Source: Bolinopsis microptera (lineage: Eukaryota; Ctenophora; Tentaculata; Lobata; Bolinopsidae). Taken from it: DNA of 64,000 bases. The notes beneath the pieces are model-generated. The model saw only the letters and a list, made by a program, of their open reading frames with translations, was not told the DNA's origin and did no database searches. Below, in pieces: positions 1-10,015 of this stretch (within the stretch, counting starts at the first letter, position 1; each line of letters starts with the position of its first letter). The stretch lies in contig NC_087078.1 of the NCBI RefSeq assembly GCF_026151205.1, positions 5,907,675 through 5,971,674 on the forward strand, given 5' to 3'. Both the position numbers and the translations under genes were made by a program.

Positions 1-2012
1 TTATAAATTATTTTTTCAAGTATTTTGCCAAATATCGGTAATGTAGAAACAGGTCGATAGTTATCAAGGCATCGTGAGTCTCCTTTTTTATAAATTGGTG
101 TAATAGAGCCCGTTTTAAGCTTGTTTGGAAAGACCCCATTGTCCAAGAACCAATTAAAGAATCTAGAGATATGACCAGACAGATAATTTACACTCTTTTT
201 CAAGACTTTAACAGAGATATCACTTGCCTTCCCATTTTCAAGGCTACCAATAATTTTACTTATCTCTTCCTCGTCACAGGGGCTGAGAAAAAAAGAGTTC
301 ACTATTCTTTCTCTGCCCTTGAGGTATTGTTTAAACTTCGTTTTATTGAAATTGCCATCAGTTACCGTACGAGATGGTACAGAAGATTGAACTTTTGAAT
401 TAAGATTACGAGCAATAGACGAGAAGTAGATGTTAAATCCGTTGGCAATCTCACGGCGTTCAGTTACAATTCTACCATCAATTAAGAATGATGCTTTTAT
501 ATCTTTTTTAGATTTACCCCTGAGTTCGTTGATCAATTCCCAGGTTTTTTTAATATTTCCTTTAGCAAGTTCAAATTTTTTCCCATAGTGGGCTTTTTTC
601 GCAGATTTTATAGCTTTGTTTAAGATAGAACGATACTCCTTATACTTAAGATATAAAGTTTCCTCACCTAATGGGTTGATTTTGGTACACGAAGCCTTCC
701 ATCGCTTGTAGTGAAAGCCTTTAGTAAACACAGATTTAATTAACGCAGAAGTGATCCATGGATTCATCAATCTATTGCGTTTTGATTGAAAACCAGCAGT
801 ACAGTCCACTTTGAAATTCAGTTCGATTTTTTCGTGGACAGTTTCGACAAATTTTTCAAAACCTTCCTCATCATACGAAAAGTTCGATTGGTAGATATCC
901 TTTCCAATATCATTAAGGAAACTTTCTATATTAGACTCACAGTAATCATACTTAGGTTTAAGTTTGGCAGTATTTGAACTCTCTTTAATATTACACGATA
1001 TGAAACAGAAGATGGGGTTATGATGGGAAATCTTGGATTCAAGAATTCCAGATCCTAACACACGCTCAGTAGAGTTCACTAAAATATTATCAATTAAGCT
1101 TTCATTGCAACCCGGCTTGGCATGGGTGGCAATCGATATCAAAGGGATTAAATTGTTACTGTAGATAGTTTGTTCAAATTCAGCTATGTTTCGTCCCTGG
1201 GCCAAAAGATCAACATTGAAGTCACCTGTCAAGGCTACATTATTAGACGGTAGAAATTTCATCAACACATCAAGCTCAGCAAGTGCATCTTGAATATCAC
1301 CACTAGGGGGCCTGTAAACAACACCAGCAATCTGTGGAACCTCTGTGTTAGTGATCTCAACGAAAAGTGTTTCAAGATTGTCAGAGCATTTACATAACTT
1401 TTCGATTCGGCTGTATTGGTACTGATTGTCAATATATATACCAAGGCCACTACCTTTCTTTTTCCCATCAGTTTTGGAGTTGTACTCACTGCTGTAACCA
1501 TCAATTTTGTATAGATCTTTATTTTCCTCATTAATGTTTGTTTCAGCTAGCGCAATAACTGCAAATTTCTCATCATATTGACTCATATCAGTAATAAAGC
1601 TGTCAAAGTTAGATGCGTTCCCATCAATGTTGTTAAACACAATAGATATAAACGGCTTGTTATGGTTAAGTATGTTTTTTGACAGCCGGTTGAAATTTGT
1701 CATGTTATAATACCTACAGTCTTTTAGAATGTTTGAAATAGTCTCCATATCCTCGTCTCTTTCTACAGTGTTGGGATCATATTTGTCATAAATAATTGAG
1801 TTAAAAGGATTGTACCTTTGGGATTTGAAGGCGTAACACTGACTGCAGTGCCACATTTGTTTAACATGATCAAATTTAAAACTCTGTTCAGAACATTTGG
1901 CATGATATATTGTATCGCAACTCTCACATATTATGATTTTATGATGGCTTAGTACATTGCTATCACAACCTGGACATCTCTCTCTTGTAATATTGAAGTT
2001 TATTGAGGTCAT
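1..2012 (-). CDS. CR1-like LINE ORF2 (PHD finger, APE endonuclease, RT start), cut by window edge
   Basis: My translation of the minus strand is open from an ATG at 2012 to the left edge, about 670 codons. Residues about 10-57 hold a PHD-type zinc finger (CPGC, CESC, HAKC, then CSQC). Residues about 120-335 are an APE-type endonuclease, with YRPPSGD, LTGDFNVDL, SLIDNILVN and SHHNPI. A linker rich in KAHYGKKFE-like blocks follows, and the RT starts near residue 635 (PIYKKGD, NYRPVSTLP, KILEKI). The rest of the RT lies outside the window. The protein would nick target DNA and reverse transcribe the element RNA. PHD in ORF2 and esterase in ORF1 are described for CR1-like non-LTR elements. The start codon overlaps the ORF1 stop as ATGA, which suggests translation by termination-reinitiation. 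No internal stop was seen in the part read. Confidence 0.88.
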   Translation of the reverse strand, partial: MTSINFNITRERCPGCDSNVLSHHKIIICESCDTIYHAKCSEQSFKFDHVKQMWHCSQCYAFKSQRYNPFNSIIYDKYDPNTVERDEDMETISNILKDCRYYNMTNFNRLSKNILNHNKPFISIVFNNIDGNASNFDSFITDMSQYDEKFAVIALAETNINEENKDLYKIDGYSSEYNSKTDGKKKGSGLGIYIDNQYQYSRIEKLCKCSDNLETLFVEITNTEVPQIAGVVYRPPSGDIQDALAELDVLMKFLPSNNVALTGDFNVDLLAQGRNIAEFEQTIYSNNLIPLISIATHAKPGCNESLIDNILVNSTERVLGSGILESKISHHNPIFCFISCNIKESSNTAKLKPKYDYCESNIESFLNDIGKDIYQSNFSYDEEGFEKFVETVHEKIELNFKVDCTAGFQSKRNRLMNPWITSALIKSVFTKGFHYKRWKASCTKINPLGEETLYLKYKEYRSILNKAIKSAKKAHYGKKFELAKGNIKKTWELINELRGKSKKDIKASFLIDGRIVTERREIANGFNIYFSSIARNLNSKVQSSVPSRTVTDGNFNKTKFKQYLKGRERIVNSFFLSPCDEEEISKIIGSLENGKASDISVKVLKKSVNYLSGHISRFFNWFLDNGVFPNKLKTGSITPIYKKGDSRCLDNYRPVSTLPIFGKILEKIIY

Positions 2013-3034
2013 ATCGGTAAGATATCACCCGTACTACCCCTACTTAGGGCACTCCTATAGTCACCATTTCCACCTTTAAATCTTTCCGTGGACTGACTTC
2101 CACCACGTTGTACAATACACCGTTTTATGTTCATACAAAATATTTTCAGGCCTTCTCTCCCGAGATGAACAACATCATTGACCAATGGTGTGCCATCACG
2201 TGAGAATCTACCATACTTAGAGGGCATACATCCGTTAACAGAACCTAGTACAGAGTTATCTATAATAAACATGTTTTTCCTATTATAAACCATGTCGACA
2301 ATTAAACTGTTTAACTCCCCTATACGTGAGTTAACAAACTGTGATTTGGTGGGCAAGAGTAAACTAATATGAACTTTACTATTAGGATAAAATTGCTGAA
2401 TTTCACAACATTTCTTCTTAAGCTTAGCAATAAGTGTTCTAGTGGATGGTCTGTTGGAATCATCTCGAATATCATTGATTCCCGTATGTATAACAATGTT
2501 CCGAAAGGGGCCTATGTCTTTGGGAGCAGGAATATCGTCGATTTTAGCAGCCCACATTCGCTTACCGGGAACCCATTTTCCTAGAGTTCCAACATCTTTA
2601 CCAAATTTAATGTACTTAGTGTTTGAGTCTCCAATTAACACTGTGCTATTTTTGTAGAAAGGCGCAATATGCCTAAAGGTAAAGCTGTACCTCACAGAAG
2701 TTTTCTCTTCAGATTCCTCGCCATCTTCTTCATTAGCGAGGGGTTCAATACCATGATTCCAGATTTCTTGGGACATTCTGGACATCACGTATACACTTCC
2801 ATCTTTGAGCTTTAAGGACTTTTCAGTCGACTTATGTGTGAACTTTATTGTGCGTTCTTCACCAAGGGACACAGTGACTATTATCGATTCTGGGTCAATA
2901 AGAACCTCATTGTCGCAGTGTTGGGGGATATGGCTAGAGGAGGGTATCAGCGCTGAGAAGCATATCTGTGCTGCTGTGGTGTTAAGCAGATGTAAGTCAA
3001 GTTCCTTCACGTGGCCTACAAGACCCGTTTTCTT
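2009..3034 (-). CDS. LINE ORF1, C-terminal part: AlkB-like dioxygenase plus SGNH esterase
   Basis: This segment follows, in the same frame, a TAA at 3035-3037 that separates it from the rest of ORF1. Counting from the GTG at 3010, residues 20-113 look like an AlkB-family 2-oxoglutarate/Fe(II) dioxygenase core. The iron ligands are present as IPQHCDNE (HxD, H31 and D33) and WNHGIEP (H86), and the 2-oxoglutarate/substrate signature RxSxTxR is present as RYSFTFR (107-113). Residues about 123-300 are a complete SGNH-hydrolase set: GDSN (block I), a Gly block near GKWVPGK, HTGIND (block III) and NDVVHLG (D-x-x-H, block V). Esterase domains are known in CR1-like ORF1 proteins. The AlkB module is the unusual part, and its N-terminal strands appear missing because it joins directly to the preceding SGNH fragment. 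Activity is inferred from motifs only. Confidence 0.8.
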   Translation of the reverse strand, partial: KKTGLVGHVKELDLHLLNTTAAQICFSALIPSSSHIPQHCDNEVLIDPESIIVTVSLGEERTIKFTHKSTEKSLKLKDGSVYVMSRMSQEIWNHGIEPLANEEDGEESEEKTSVRYSFTFRHIAPFYKNSTVLIGDSNTKYIKFGKDVGTLGKWVPGKRMWAAKIDDIPAPKDIGPFRNIVIHTGINDIRDDSNRPSTRTLIAKLKKKCCEIQQFYPNSKVHISLLLPTKSQFVNSRIGELNSLIVDMVYNRKNMFIIDNSVLGSVNGCMPSKYGRFSRDGTPLVNDVVHLGREGLKIFCMNIKRCIVQRGGSQSTERFKGGNGDYRSALSRGSTGDILPI

Positions 3035-4878
3035 TTAGAGAAAGTCATTAATCCCCGTGTGGATATATATGCACTCTGGTTTGAGTCGCTTGAAGGTTTT
3101 GTTAAGTTGTTTTGAGTTCTTTCCCAAGTCAGAGTAGCTAGTTGCTTTAAAGCAGTGAACATTGAACTGACTGTTAAAGCGTCTTGGATCGAACTCATCA
3201 AAGTTCTCATCGTGGATCAGGAGTACCGTGTGTCGCCTGTAGCTTTTCCTGTCATCGATGGAGGAGCTTGTATTGCTGTTGTTCTCCCGCGGCAGTACGT
3301 GGTTGCGATGGCCATTGTTACCAAGTCTGTCCTGTTCACGGTGATTCTTGGTGTTATGCTTGTTTGCTACGGTGAATCTTTTGTTGTCGTCTTTTTCAGC
3401 AACCTCTGACCATAACCGGGCTGTTGTCTGAGGCGTACCCACTGTGGCATTAGTTGAGCTGTTACGAAGCGTACTCGGTTTGCCATGGCTGAGTGTTGGC
3501 CTGGAGTTGGTTGTAGGAGGACTATGGGCAGCTACTTTGGTGTCAGCTAAGGATTGGTTGCTGCTACTCAGTGCTTGTAATGTCTCCTCTACATTTAACT
3601 CGAGAACCTCTATCCTCGTCCTGTTTGAGGCACTTGTGGTTTCATTCGCCTCGACGGTAGGGCGAAGCTCATGTTTCAATTCTAAAATTGACTCGTGTGT
3701 TTGGTTGAGAGTAGACTTGGCAATTGCCTTTGTGGCTTTTGTTAAGTTTTCATGGCCAATTTTAAGGCTCTCGATTCTCATTTTGTTTGCAGAATTGGTT
3801 GTTTTCATATCTTTAAGAGTGAAACTTTGCATAGTGTTTAGTTTATCTGACAACTGGGCTTTGGAGTTGGTCAATTTCTCTAATATCATGTTCTGCTCAT
3901 CTACTGCTGCTCGAAGTTTCTCAAGATCATCCCTAATTCCACTCAGTTTGGTGTCAATTGGGCCTAATTTGTTTTTAATGGCAATTGACATGCTTTTATC
4001 CGATGTGGTTGGCGATGATATAATGAGGTCAGAGATTGTTTTTTGTTGTAGCATCTCATCTTTGAGTTCAAGCAAGCTATCCTGAAGCACCGACATGGAC
4101 CGTTTCAGCTCTGAGCAGTTATTGCAACTGGACTGTGTCAGGTGGTCCTCGGGGTTAGCACCCAGGTTTTGTCTGTTTTCATCATTATTATCATGAGTGA
4201 TTTGCTCATCAATTTGTAGAGGGATCCTAGCATCGCCTGAACCAGTAGAGTCTTTATCCCGCTTATTCTTCTTTTTGCTCTTCAACTTTTTACTTTTCGA
4301 GCTCTCAGTAAAAGATTGCATCTGGGATGGTGTGGAGTGGGGTTTAGTATCCGGGCTGCTGGCCGGGTGTCCATCTGGCGTTGTGTGGTCACCAAGATTA
4401 TCGGAATTTGGCTCATTTACGGGAAATTTTGTGTTCTGTGACTGGATAGTATTGTCATAGAGTGAGTTCCCATATAGTTTCTCGTCTAGACGGTCAAAAA
4501 CGAGTCGAGTTGTTACATGACACCCGTGTTGGCTTTTGCAGAATGCAACAAGGTCGTTTTTTCTTTCTCGGGCGGAGTTACTCAGGGGGAGATTGTTTGT
4601 GAGGAGCTCCAATTTAATCACAGAGTCTCCGAGTTTGTTGGTTAGATGTGTGACCAGTTTCATTGTTTCCGTGCTACCAGTGGTCTTACACGTTTCAAGA
4701 ATATCGCAGACCTTCTTCTTATTCACAGTGACGTTGTTAGAGCCCTTTAATCCAAGGGTTGACATTAAGGACATCAAGGCGTTCTTTTTGTGCGAATTCA
4801 CTGCGTTTTTAAATAGATCAAGTGTAATGTATCTAAACACAATAGGATCGATGTTGTTCACATTAGGTATTTCATAGT
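3035..4878 (-). pseudogene. LINE ORF1, middle part: coiled coil and degenerate SGNH domain, ends at in-frame TAA
   Basis: The frame runs from the solo LTR junction at 4878 to TAA at 3035-3037, about 614 codons. A helical N-terminal block (DLFKNAVNSHKK, ETMKLVTHLTNKLG) is followed by a Lys/Ser-rich linker. Next comes a long coiled coil (about residues 245-440 from 4861; LLELKDEMLQQK, LEKLRAAVDEQ, ILELKHEL), then a low-complexity Ser/Thr/Asn region. The last 75 residues look like the start of an SGNH domain, but block I reads LIHDENFD instead of GDS; IHTGINDFL (block III) is kept. The frame continues unchanged past the TAA, so the simplest reading is one nonsense mutation or a readthrough stop. 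Coiled coils in LINE ORF1 normally drive multimerisation. I infer that this copy is inactive. Confidence 0.75.
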
Positions 4879-5960
4879 TGTAAGACCCGGCGGTCAGGTG
4901 GAAGACTACCGTAATCTACAAGGGTGGACCAAACTGTACTTAGATAAACCTAGGGTGGAGTGCTTATTTTAGGCTCCACAAGAGCGCTCCTACAACTCTT
5001 GAAACATGATTATGCCTGGCTAGCCGGAGTAACGAGTTCGACTTACCTACATCATGTCTTCCTTCAGGTCCACCAGGGTCTGAGGGTCCCGAGTTCGTAA
5101 CGTCCCACTAATATAGTGGTACCCAACCACGGATACTCGGGAGTATTATTCCCGCAAGTGGCGGGAAGGAACTTAGTAATTTCAATCATAGTTATAGCTC
5201 AGGACATTTCCTGGCTGGTGACTCATTAGTCACATACTTCAGTGTAGAGACTAGTAACATACGCCTATTTAAGGGGGCCGGAATGGAACTTCCGACATCA
5301 AGGTAATTAGAAGTGAACATACAATAGTCTTCAATAGAATATTTAACACGTAACCTATTAGCCCGTCCTAGGAGTACTCACCTCAGTATAGGAAAGGAGT
5401 TAGTTACAGGAAAGGAGTTCCGCTGGGTTGGACTCTAGATATGTGATGATCCCCGCTGTTCACGATGATATGTCGTCAGTGCTCCTCCAAGAGTAGTATT
5501 CCATCCTGTCGTAAGAGAGTCCGTTGTGGAGAGAACCCAGGTTGGTGAGGACTGGAGCAGAGAGAGCCACAACTAAGCATTGTGCCGTATATTTATATTC
5601 TCCTCATTAGGAGGTCGTTAATGAGAATTGTGTTATCTTGATTACTTCTCGATTGACTAACTCCGTTTACCGACCGTGAAGGGTTCCTCAGAGCGATATC
5701 TTAACTTAGCTTGATTAGTTATGATTGACTGCTCTCGCTTCAGCTCTGTGATTGCTCCAAAACGCTATCTTGGTTGTCACTTTTATCTTGGTCCTTCCTC
5801 TGACGTGGGTGCACCAATTATCGTTGGCTGGAGTCAATTAACTTTATCCCGATGTACAAAGAATTAATATCCAAGAGGTATTACACACTGGTAAACTGAA
5901 CACACACTGGTATGCTGAATACACACCGTATGCTGAACCATCGGAGGTTCTTACAATAGT
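4874..5960. mobile_element. Solo LTR inserted in LINE ORF1 (family 1), 5-bp TSD ATAGT
   Basis: A 1,077-bp segment (4879-5955) begins TGTAAGACC and ends GGTTCTTACA, giving TG...CA termini. It is flanked by the direct repeat ATAGT at 4874-4878 and 5956-5960. On the minus strand, removing it and one ATAGT joins GAC-TAT to GAA-ATA in frame, so the two flanking open frames were one ORF before insertion. No internal coding region is present, as expected for an LTR-LTR recombinant. Its termini resemble those of the solo LTR at 54380-55571, so both probably belong to one superfamily. The family is not identified. Confidence 0.85.
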
Positions 5961-7446
5961 CGATCTCTTCTCCCTCTATGACATTAACTGAGTTTTCACT
6001 GTGTTGTTTATTAGATGTGCTTCTTGGTTCAAGGGAATGGTCGACACTTGTAATATCGTGTTTGGTGCAGTAGGCATCAGGAGCGGTAATCGAGCCAGTA
6101 GGGATCGGAAGCGATGTCTCGATCGTATTTATGAGTAGGCTAGCAGACGTTTCAGTGGTAGATACTGGTGGTGTTATATCAGGAGTGGGGGGTTCAATGT
6201 CGCTGATGTTGAGCTGCGATTTCGTTGTCAGTGAGGTTGCTGAAGCATCTCTGACTTCTGGTACATCTTCGACATATGGAATGATCAGGACTTGTTCATC
6301 TCCGCTATCGCCTCTTTTAGTCTCGGGAGGGAAGTAGCAGTGAAGGTGTTTAGTTGACTCAGGGGACAGAGTAACTAGGCTGAAGTTGCCTAGGCTCACA
6401 TCACAGACTTCGGTGGCCTCTATGGCTGGGTTAAATCTGAGGGGGTTGATGCTGAGGTCTCTAGGCTTTCCGATATGGAGGATGACAAGAGGCATATCAT
6501 CGTCTTTGGTTGTGTTCTTCAGCGGCATTCTGGAGGTCCTGTCAAATGAGTAGACAATTCTGAGGCCGTTGAACAGGAGGTTTTTGTTTCCTAATGCTCC
6601 TAAGCGAGTGTTGATGACTGCGAGCAAGGCTTTCAGAAAGTTTTTGTCTTCAGGGTTGCTAGGGCTGGATGTTTTTGGTTGCAGACCAGATTTGAGGTCA
6701 TTGCACAGTGATCTAATAACACTCGGGCGCCAAAACAGTTCAGTGCAGCTTGATATGGATTGACCTGGTGTGATTTCTGGGGAAACTTCCCGAAGAGCGT
6801 CTTTAATCGCTGATTGAACGGAATGGAGTGAAATTTCGGAGTCTTCGAAGAAAGATCGATCACTCAGTTCAAAGGTATGTCCGTCGCATGTGTGGAGGCC
6901 TTGATCCTGTATCATATACCTTTTGTACTGAAGTGGGCTCGCATCTGTGTTGGTCGCTTTTAGGGATGCTACATCGCCTTCGGATATATGACGTGATCTG
7001 TCTTGGATTTTCTCGACTTCCTCTGAGACCTTCGGCGTTGCCGCAGTGATCCGGTTCGAGAAGGAGTGTCTCCTGTTTCGATGTTTCTCCTGTATTAGTT
7101 GGCGCGGTGACAGGGAAGGCGTGTGCAGCAGAGCCTTAAGTGTATTAGGCAAACCTTTTGCCTTGGTTCGGGGCACTGGGGTGATTTCAGGATCACCGTA
7201 CCCAGTAAAGAATGCATCTTGTCCCGGTTTAACTGAGGCTGGAGTTGTAAGGCAACTGTATTTTGGGCCCGCATCAGATGGAGGATGAATAACTATTCCA
7301 GGGGTCCCAGGGGTACTGACAGGGAGCGATACTTTCAGAGGACTAAGATGTTCGGTGTTGCAGTCACCATTGTCATCTGATTCCTCAGCTGGGGTCTCAA
7401 GGTCGGTGTTTCCGGATATCCAGCTGAAGCTCCTTGCAAAACCCAT
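5956..7446 (-). CDS. LINE ORF1, N-terminal part with degenerate AlkB-like domain
   Basis: An ATG at 7446 opens 497 codons up to the solo LTR; the frame then resumes at 4873. The first 200 residues are Ser/Thr/Pro-rich and look disordered. Residues about 230-375 contain a block that I align by eye with the AlkB fold: GLRIVYSFDRTSRMPLKNTT, then LVILHIGKPRDLSI, then LGNFSLVTLSPESTKHLHCY. The spacing matches the second AlkB-like block of the same ORF (IPQHCDNE, VTVSLGEERTIKF, GSVYVMS, WNHG). The HxD ligands are replaced (PLKNT) and no RxSxTxR is visible, so this copy would be non-catalytic. A tail rich in Thr/Ser/Pro follows. The residues encoded past 5956 in the open frame belong to the LTR and not to this protein. 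A structure-based comparison is needed to confirm the degenerate domain. Confidence 0.6.
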
Positions 7447-8194
7447 AAAGCTTATGTTACCAAGAAATGATGAAGATGAATTGGCTTCTTGGTTGGTTAT
7501 GGGGGGTTGCCTCGCATTGGGTCTTCAATCTTTGACTAGACCAATTTGGTGGGTCATCCCCCTCATCGTCGTCTTCAGCCCTCTTTCCGGTAGGGTAAGG
7601 GTTATGCCTTCGTAGGCGCGGTCGTGAGGATGCTCTGGACCCTTGCGAGGTGGCTGAGTTGGCAGAGTTAGAGCGATTCATGTTTCCATCCGGCTTGTTC
7701 TCGCTTGATGACTTCTCGGTGTCAACAGGAGGTTGAAAGGCTACATGAGCAACTCTCTCATTCAATGTATAGTTCAGCAATGTACTTTGGTTACATTGTA
7801 CATGTCGTGTACTGAGTTTGCAGCTCACACTCCCGGAAGTAGCACAGGTAGTGTTGGTATAAAGTGTAGTAAATTTTGTAATATCTACCCGGGCTAGTGG
7901 CGGGACTGACACCGCGGGCCAGCCGGGTGGCGAGACTGCGGCTTCAGTCCGCTCAGACCGCTGTTTTTTGCATACATCTGCAGTTATGCTGTTTTGACTC
8001 AGGGTGGGACACAAGAAATGGGACACAGAGTATAGGTTCAGGCAGAGAATTGACAAGAAGATGTAAGTATTGTGCGTGTCAGGAGTGAGAGGTTGCCTGT
8101 TCGAACCCGGTGTGGTGATTGTCCTAGTATTATGATACACATTGTTAGGGCTAGAGTTTAATAATTCAATATATTTCATAAAATAGACTATCAA
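7447..8194 (-). other. Probable 5' region of the CR1-like LINE with an upstream open frame
   Basis: A minus-strand open frame covers this stretch. Its last 70 codons (MNRSNSANSATSQG to QFIFIIS, from about 7681) are basic and acidic low-complexity sequence of the same style as the N-terminus of ORF1. The next frame over (NQEANSSSSFLGNIS) leads directly into the ORF1 ATG at 7446. A one-base shift would therefore extend ORF1 to about 7681. The upstream part of the frame has no recognised domain. I cannot place the 5' end of the element. Confidence 0.35.
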
Positions 8195-9033
8195 AATTCA
8201 AAACTCTCCATCTCAATAATAAATCAGTTACTAATAGACTGCAGACAGTAAATCTAAAAATAAACACTAATGTACGTGACCCCATATAAGGAATAACCTG
8301 AGTCACTTCCGGTGTGTGTAGGTAATAACTGTAGGGGGGTCGGTGTTCATTGCGAGTACTGTAGTGTTGTAGTTGTTCCTCTAGTCCTGCTTGCTTCCTT
8401 GACTTGTAGTCAGCTTCTTGTTGAGCACTGGAATGGTAGGATGCCGAACGAGAATAGGAAATAGACAATTGTAATTCATCAGCACCACGACGGTAGTGCA
8501 TATAAATTTTACAGTACTTAACTTGGGGAAAAGTAGCTGCAGCCTGCGCTTGTAGGTGTAGAGTTTCAAGAGGTAGAAAGGGAGCCTTCAGAGAGTAGTT
8601 GGGAGGTTTTCCGCGAGAAAACCTCGGAGGGATCTTCATGGTTGGCATGAGCTCCATAAGGAGGTGACACGTGTCGAGGTTAGTGTTGAGTATCGATCAG
8701 CGTGTAAAAATCAAACGTAACAAAAGCGCGTGTAAAGTGAACATCATTTAATAGCCTGGGATCCCCTCGGGTGATTTCTGGGTCGGTTTCCTGTTTAACA
8801 TGGCAACAGACCAGGGTGGTATAAGCACGAATGCAGGACTGACAGTGCTGGAGAAGGCTGCTCCCGGAAGTGCAGATAGCGGAGGTCACTGCAGACACTA
8901 GACATAGTATGCTATATAATAATAAATCGGTCTGAATTTGCAATAGATACGTGCCTCCCATAATAATGTAAGATGTTTTATTTAGTCCAACTATATTTTT
9001 CCTGATAAGAAGTTTAATCGAGGCAATATGCAA
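8166..9033 (-). other. Possible minus-strand exons of an unidentified gene
   Basis: Two overlapping open frames look more coding-like than background. One (about 8680-9033) encodes MGGTYLLQIQTDLLLYSILC followed by a Cys-rich stretch (ICTSGSSLLQHCQSCIRAYTT, LVCCHVKQE), like a secretory leader or membrane segment. CTGCAG before GTGACC could be an acceptor that is phase-compatible with the exon at 10016-10196. The other (8166-8657) encodes a Tyr/Arg/Gln-rich protein ending near TPEVTQ at a CAG|GTTATT donor-like site. No family is recognised and exon joining is speculative. Confidence 0.25.
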
Positions 9034-9038
9034 TGGTA

Positions 9039-9945
9039 TACCTTATCGGACCTTATTTGGACGGACATTACTTGAACGCTGGAGGCCCTAGCGTTCATCT
9101 TAATGTCCGTTCAAATAAAGTCCGTTCAATTAATGTCCGTCCAAGTTAAAGTCCGTTGAAATTTTTTCAAAAATTTTTCCATTTCGAACTTTTTGTCCAG
9201 AATATGACAACTTTGAGAACTTTATTGTACCGTAAGTTAACGACGGAAAGGTTCTCCTTGGTCTGCCGGAGGCACAGAAAACTCTACCACTACTACTACT
9301 AGTATATGATGTTTTCAACGAAATTATGGCACTCAACAACATAGTTCATGAACTAGTCCCCGCCAACATGACAAACTTGTTTAGTTCCAGTCTCTAAATA
9401 TTACGGTAAATCGTGTTGCCAAGGACATTGTCCGACGTTGTTATAGTTCATATTACTCGGGGGCGGTAATGAAACAGTGCTAGGAAAGCTCCACGTGATG
9501 TTAAGGTTAACCGTAAGTTGTCTAAGATAAAACCACTTCACGCCGAATGGCTTGTAAAAGTTAACACTGAAATGCAGGACCGGGGTAGTTTGATTAAAAA
9601 AAAGGTTTCCATAAAGCTAGAAATCACTGATGCTTTAAGCATGGACTATTTCATGCACGAAAACCCATTGGCATTTGATGAAGATGATAATATGTGATAT
9701 TAGACACTGATCATGTACACATATTTAAACATTTTTACTGCTTAATGCTTTAATGACTGCTTTTCTTACTTACTGTATAAAAAATGGATTTAAAAATCAT
9801 TTGCTGAAATTTAAAAAACGTCAAAAAATATTGAACAAAATTCGGATTTTTTATGGTTTTGAATGCCTTCGAGCGTTCATATTAATGTCCGTTCATAATT
9901 GTGTCCGTTCATGTAATGTCCGTCCAAATAAGGTCCGATAAGGTA
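9039..9945. mobile_element. Pogo/Tc1-like TIR element, copy 1 (ends TACCTTATCGGACC)
   Basis: Inverted ends TACCTTATCGGACCTTATTT and its complement (near 9922-9945) are followed inward by several short AATGTCCGTTCAA-type subterminal repeats on both sides, with TA at each edge. The interior keeps a decayed transposase fragment on the plus strand: translated pieces such as MALNNIVHELVPANMTNLF match the end of DDE_1 (pogo/jerky-like) transposases, where PxNxTxLxQPLD is typical. Frames are broken. Copy 2 is at 12036-12927 and a shorter relative is at 19956-20352. Confidence 0.75.
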
Positions 9946-10015
9946 TTTAAGTAGATAGCTTATTTAGATAATATTCAGTATGATTTTAAAATTGTAATGA
10001 GAGTAATTTCAGTAC

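Noticed and set aside
3444..4085. 213-codon plus-strand frame opposite LINE ORF1
   Set aside because: Shadow of the coiled-coil coding strand; hydrophobic low-complexity translation without motif.
8095..8135. tRNA-like GTTCGAACCC box
   Set aside because: No matching A box, D-arm or acceptor stem could be folded around it on either strand.
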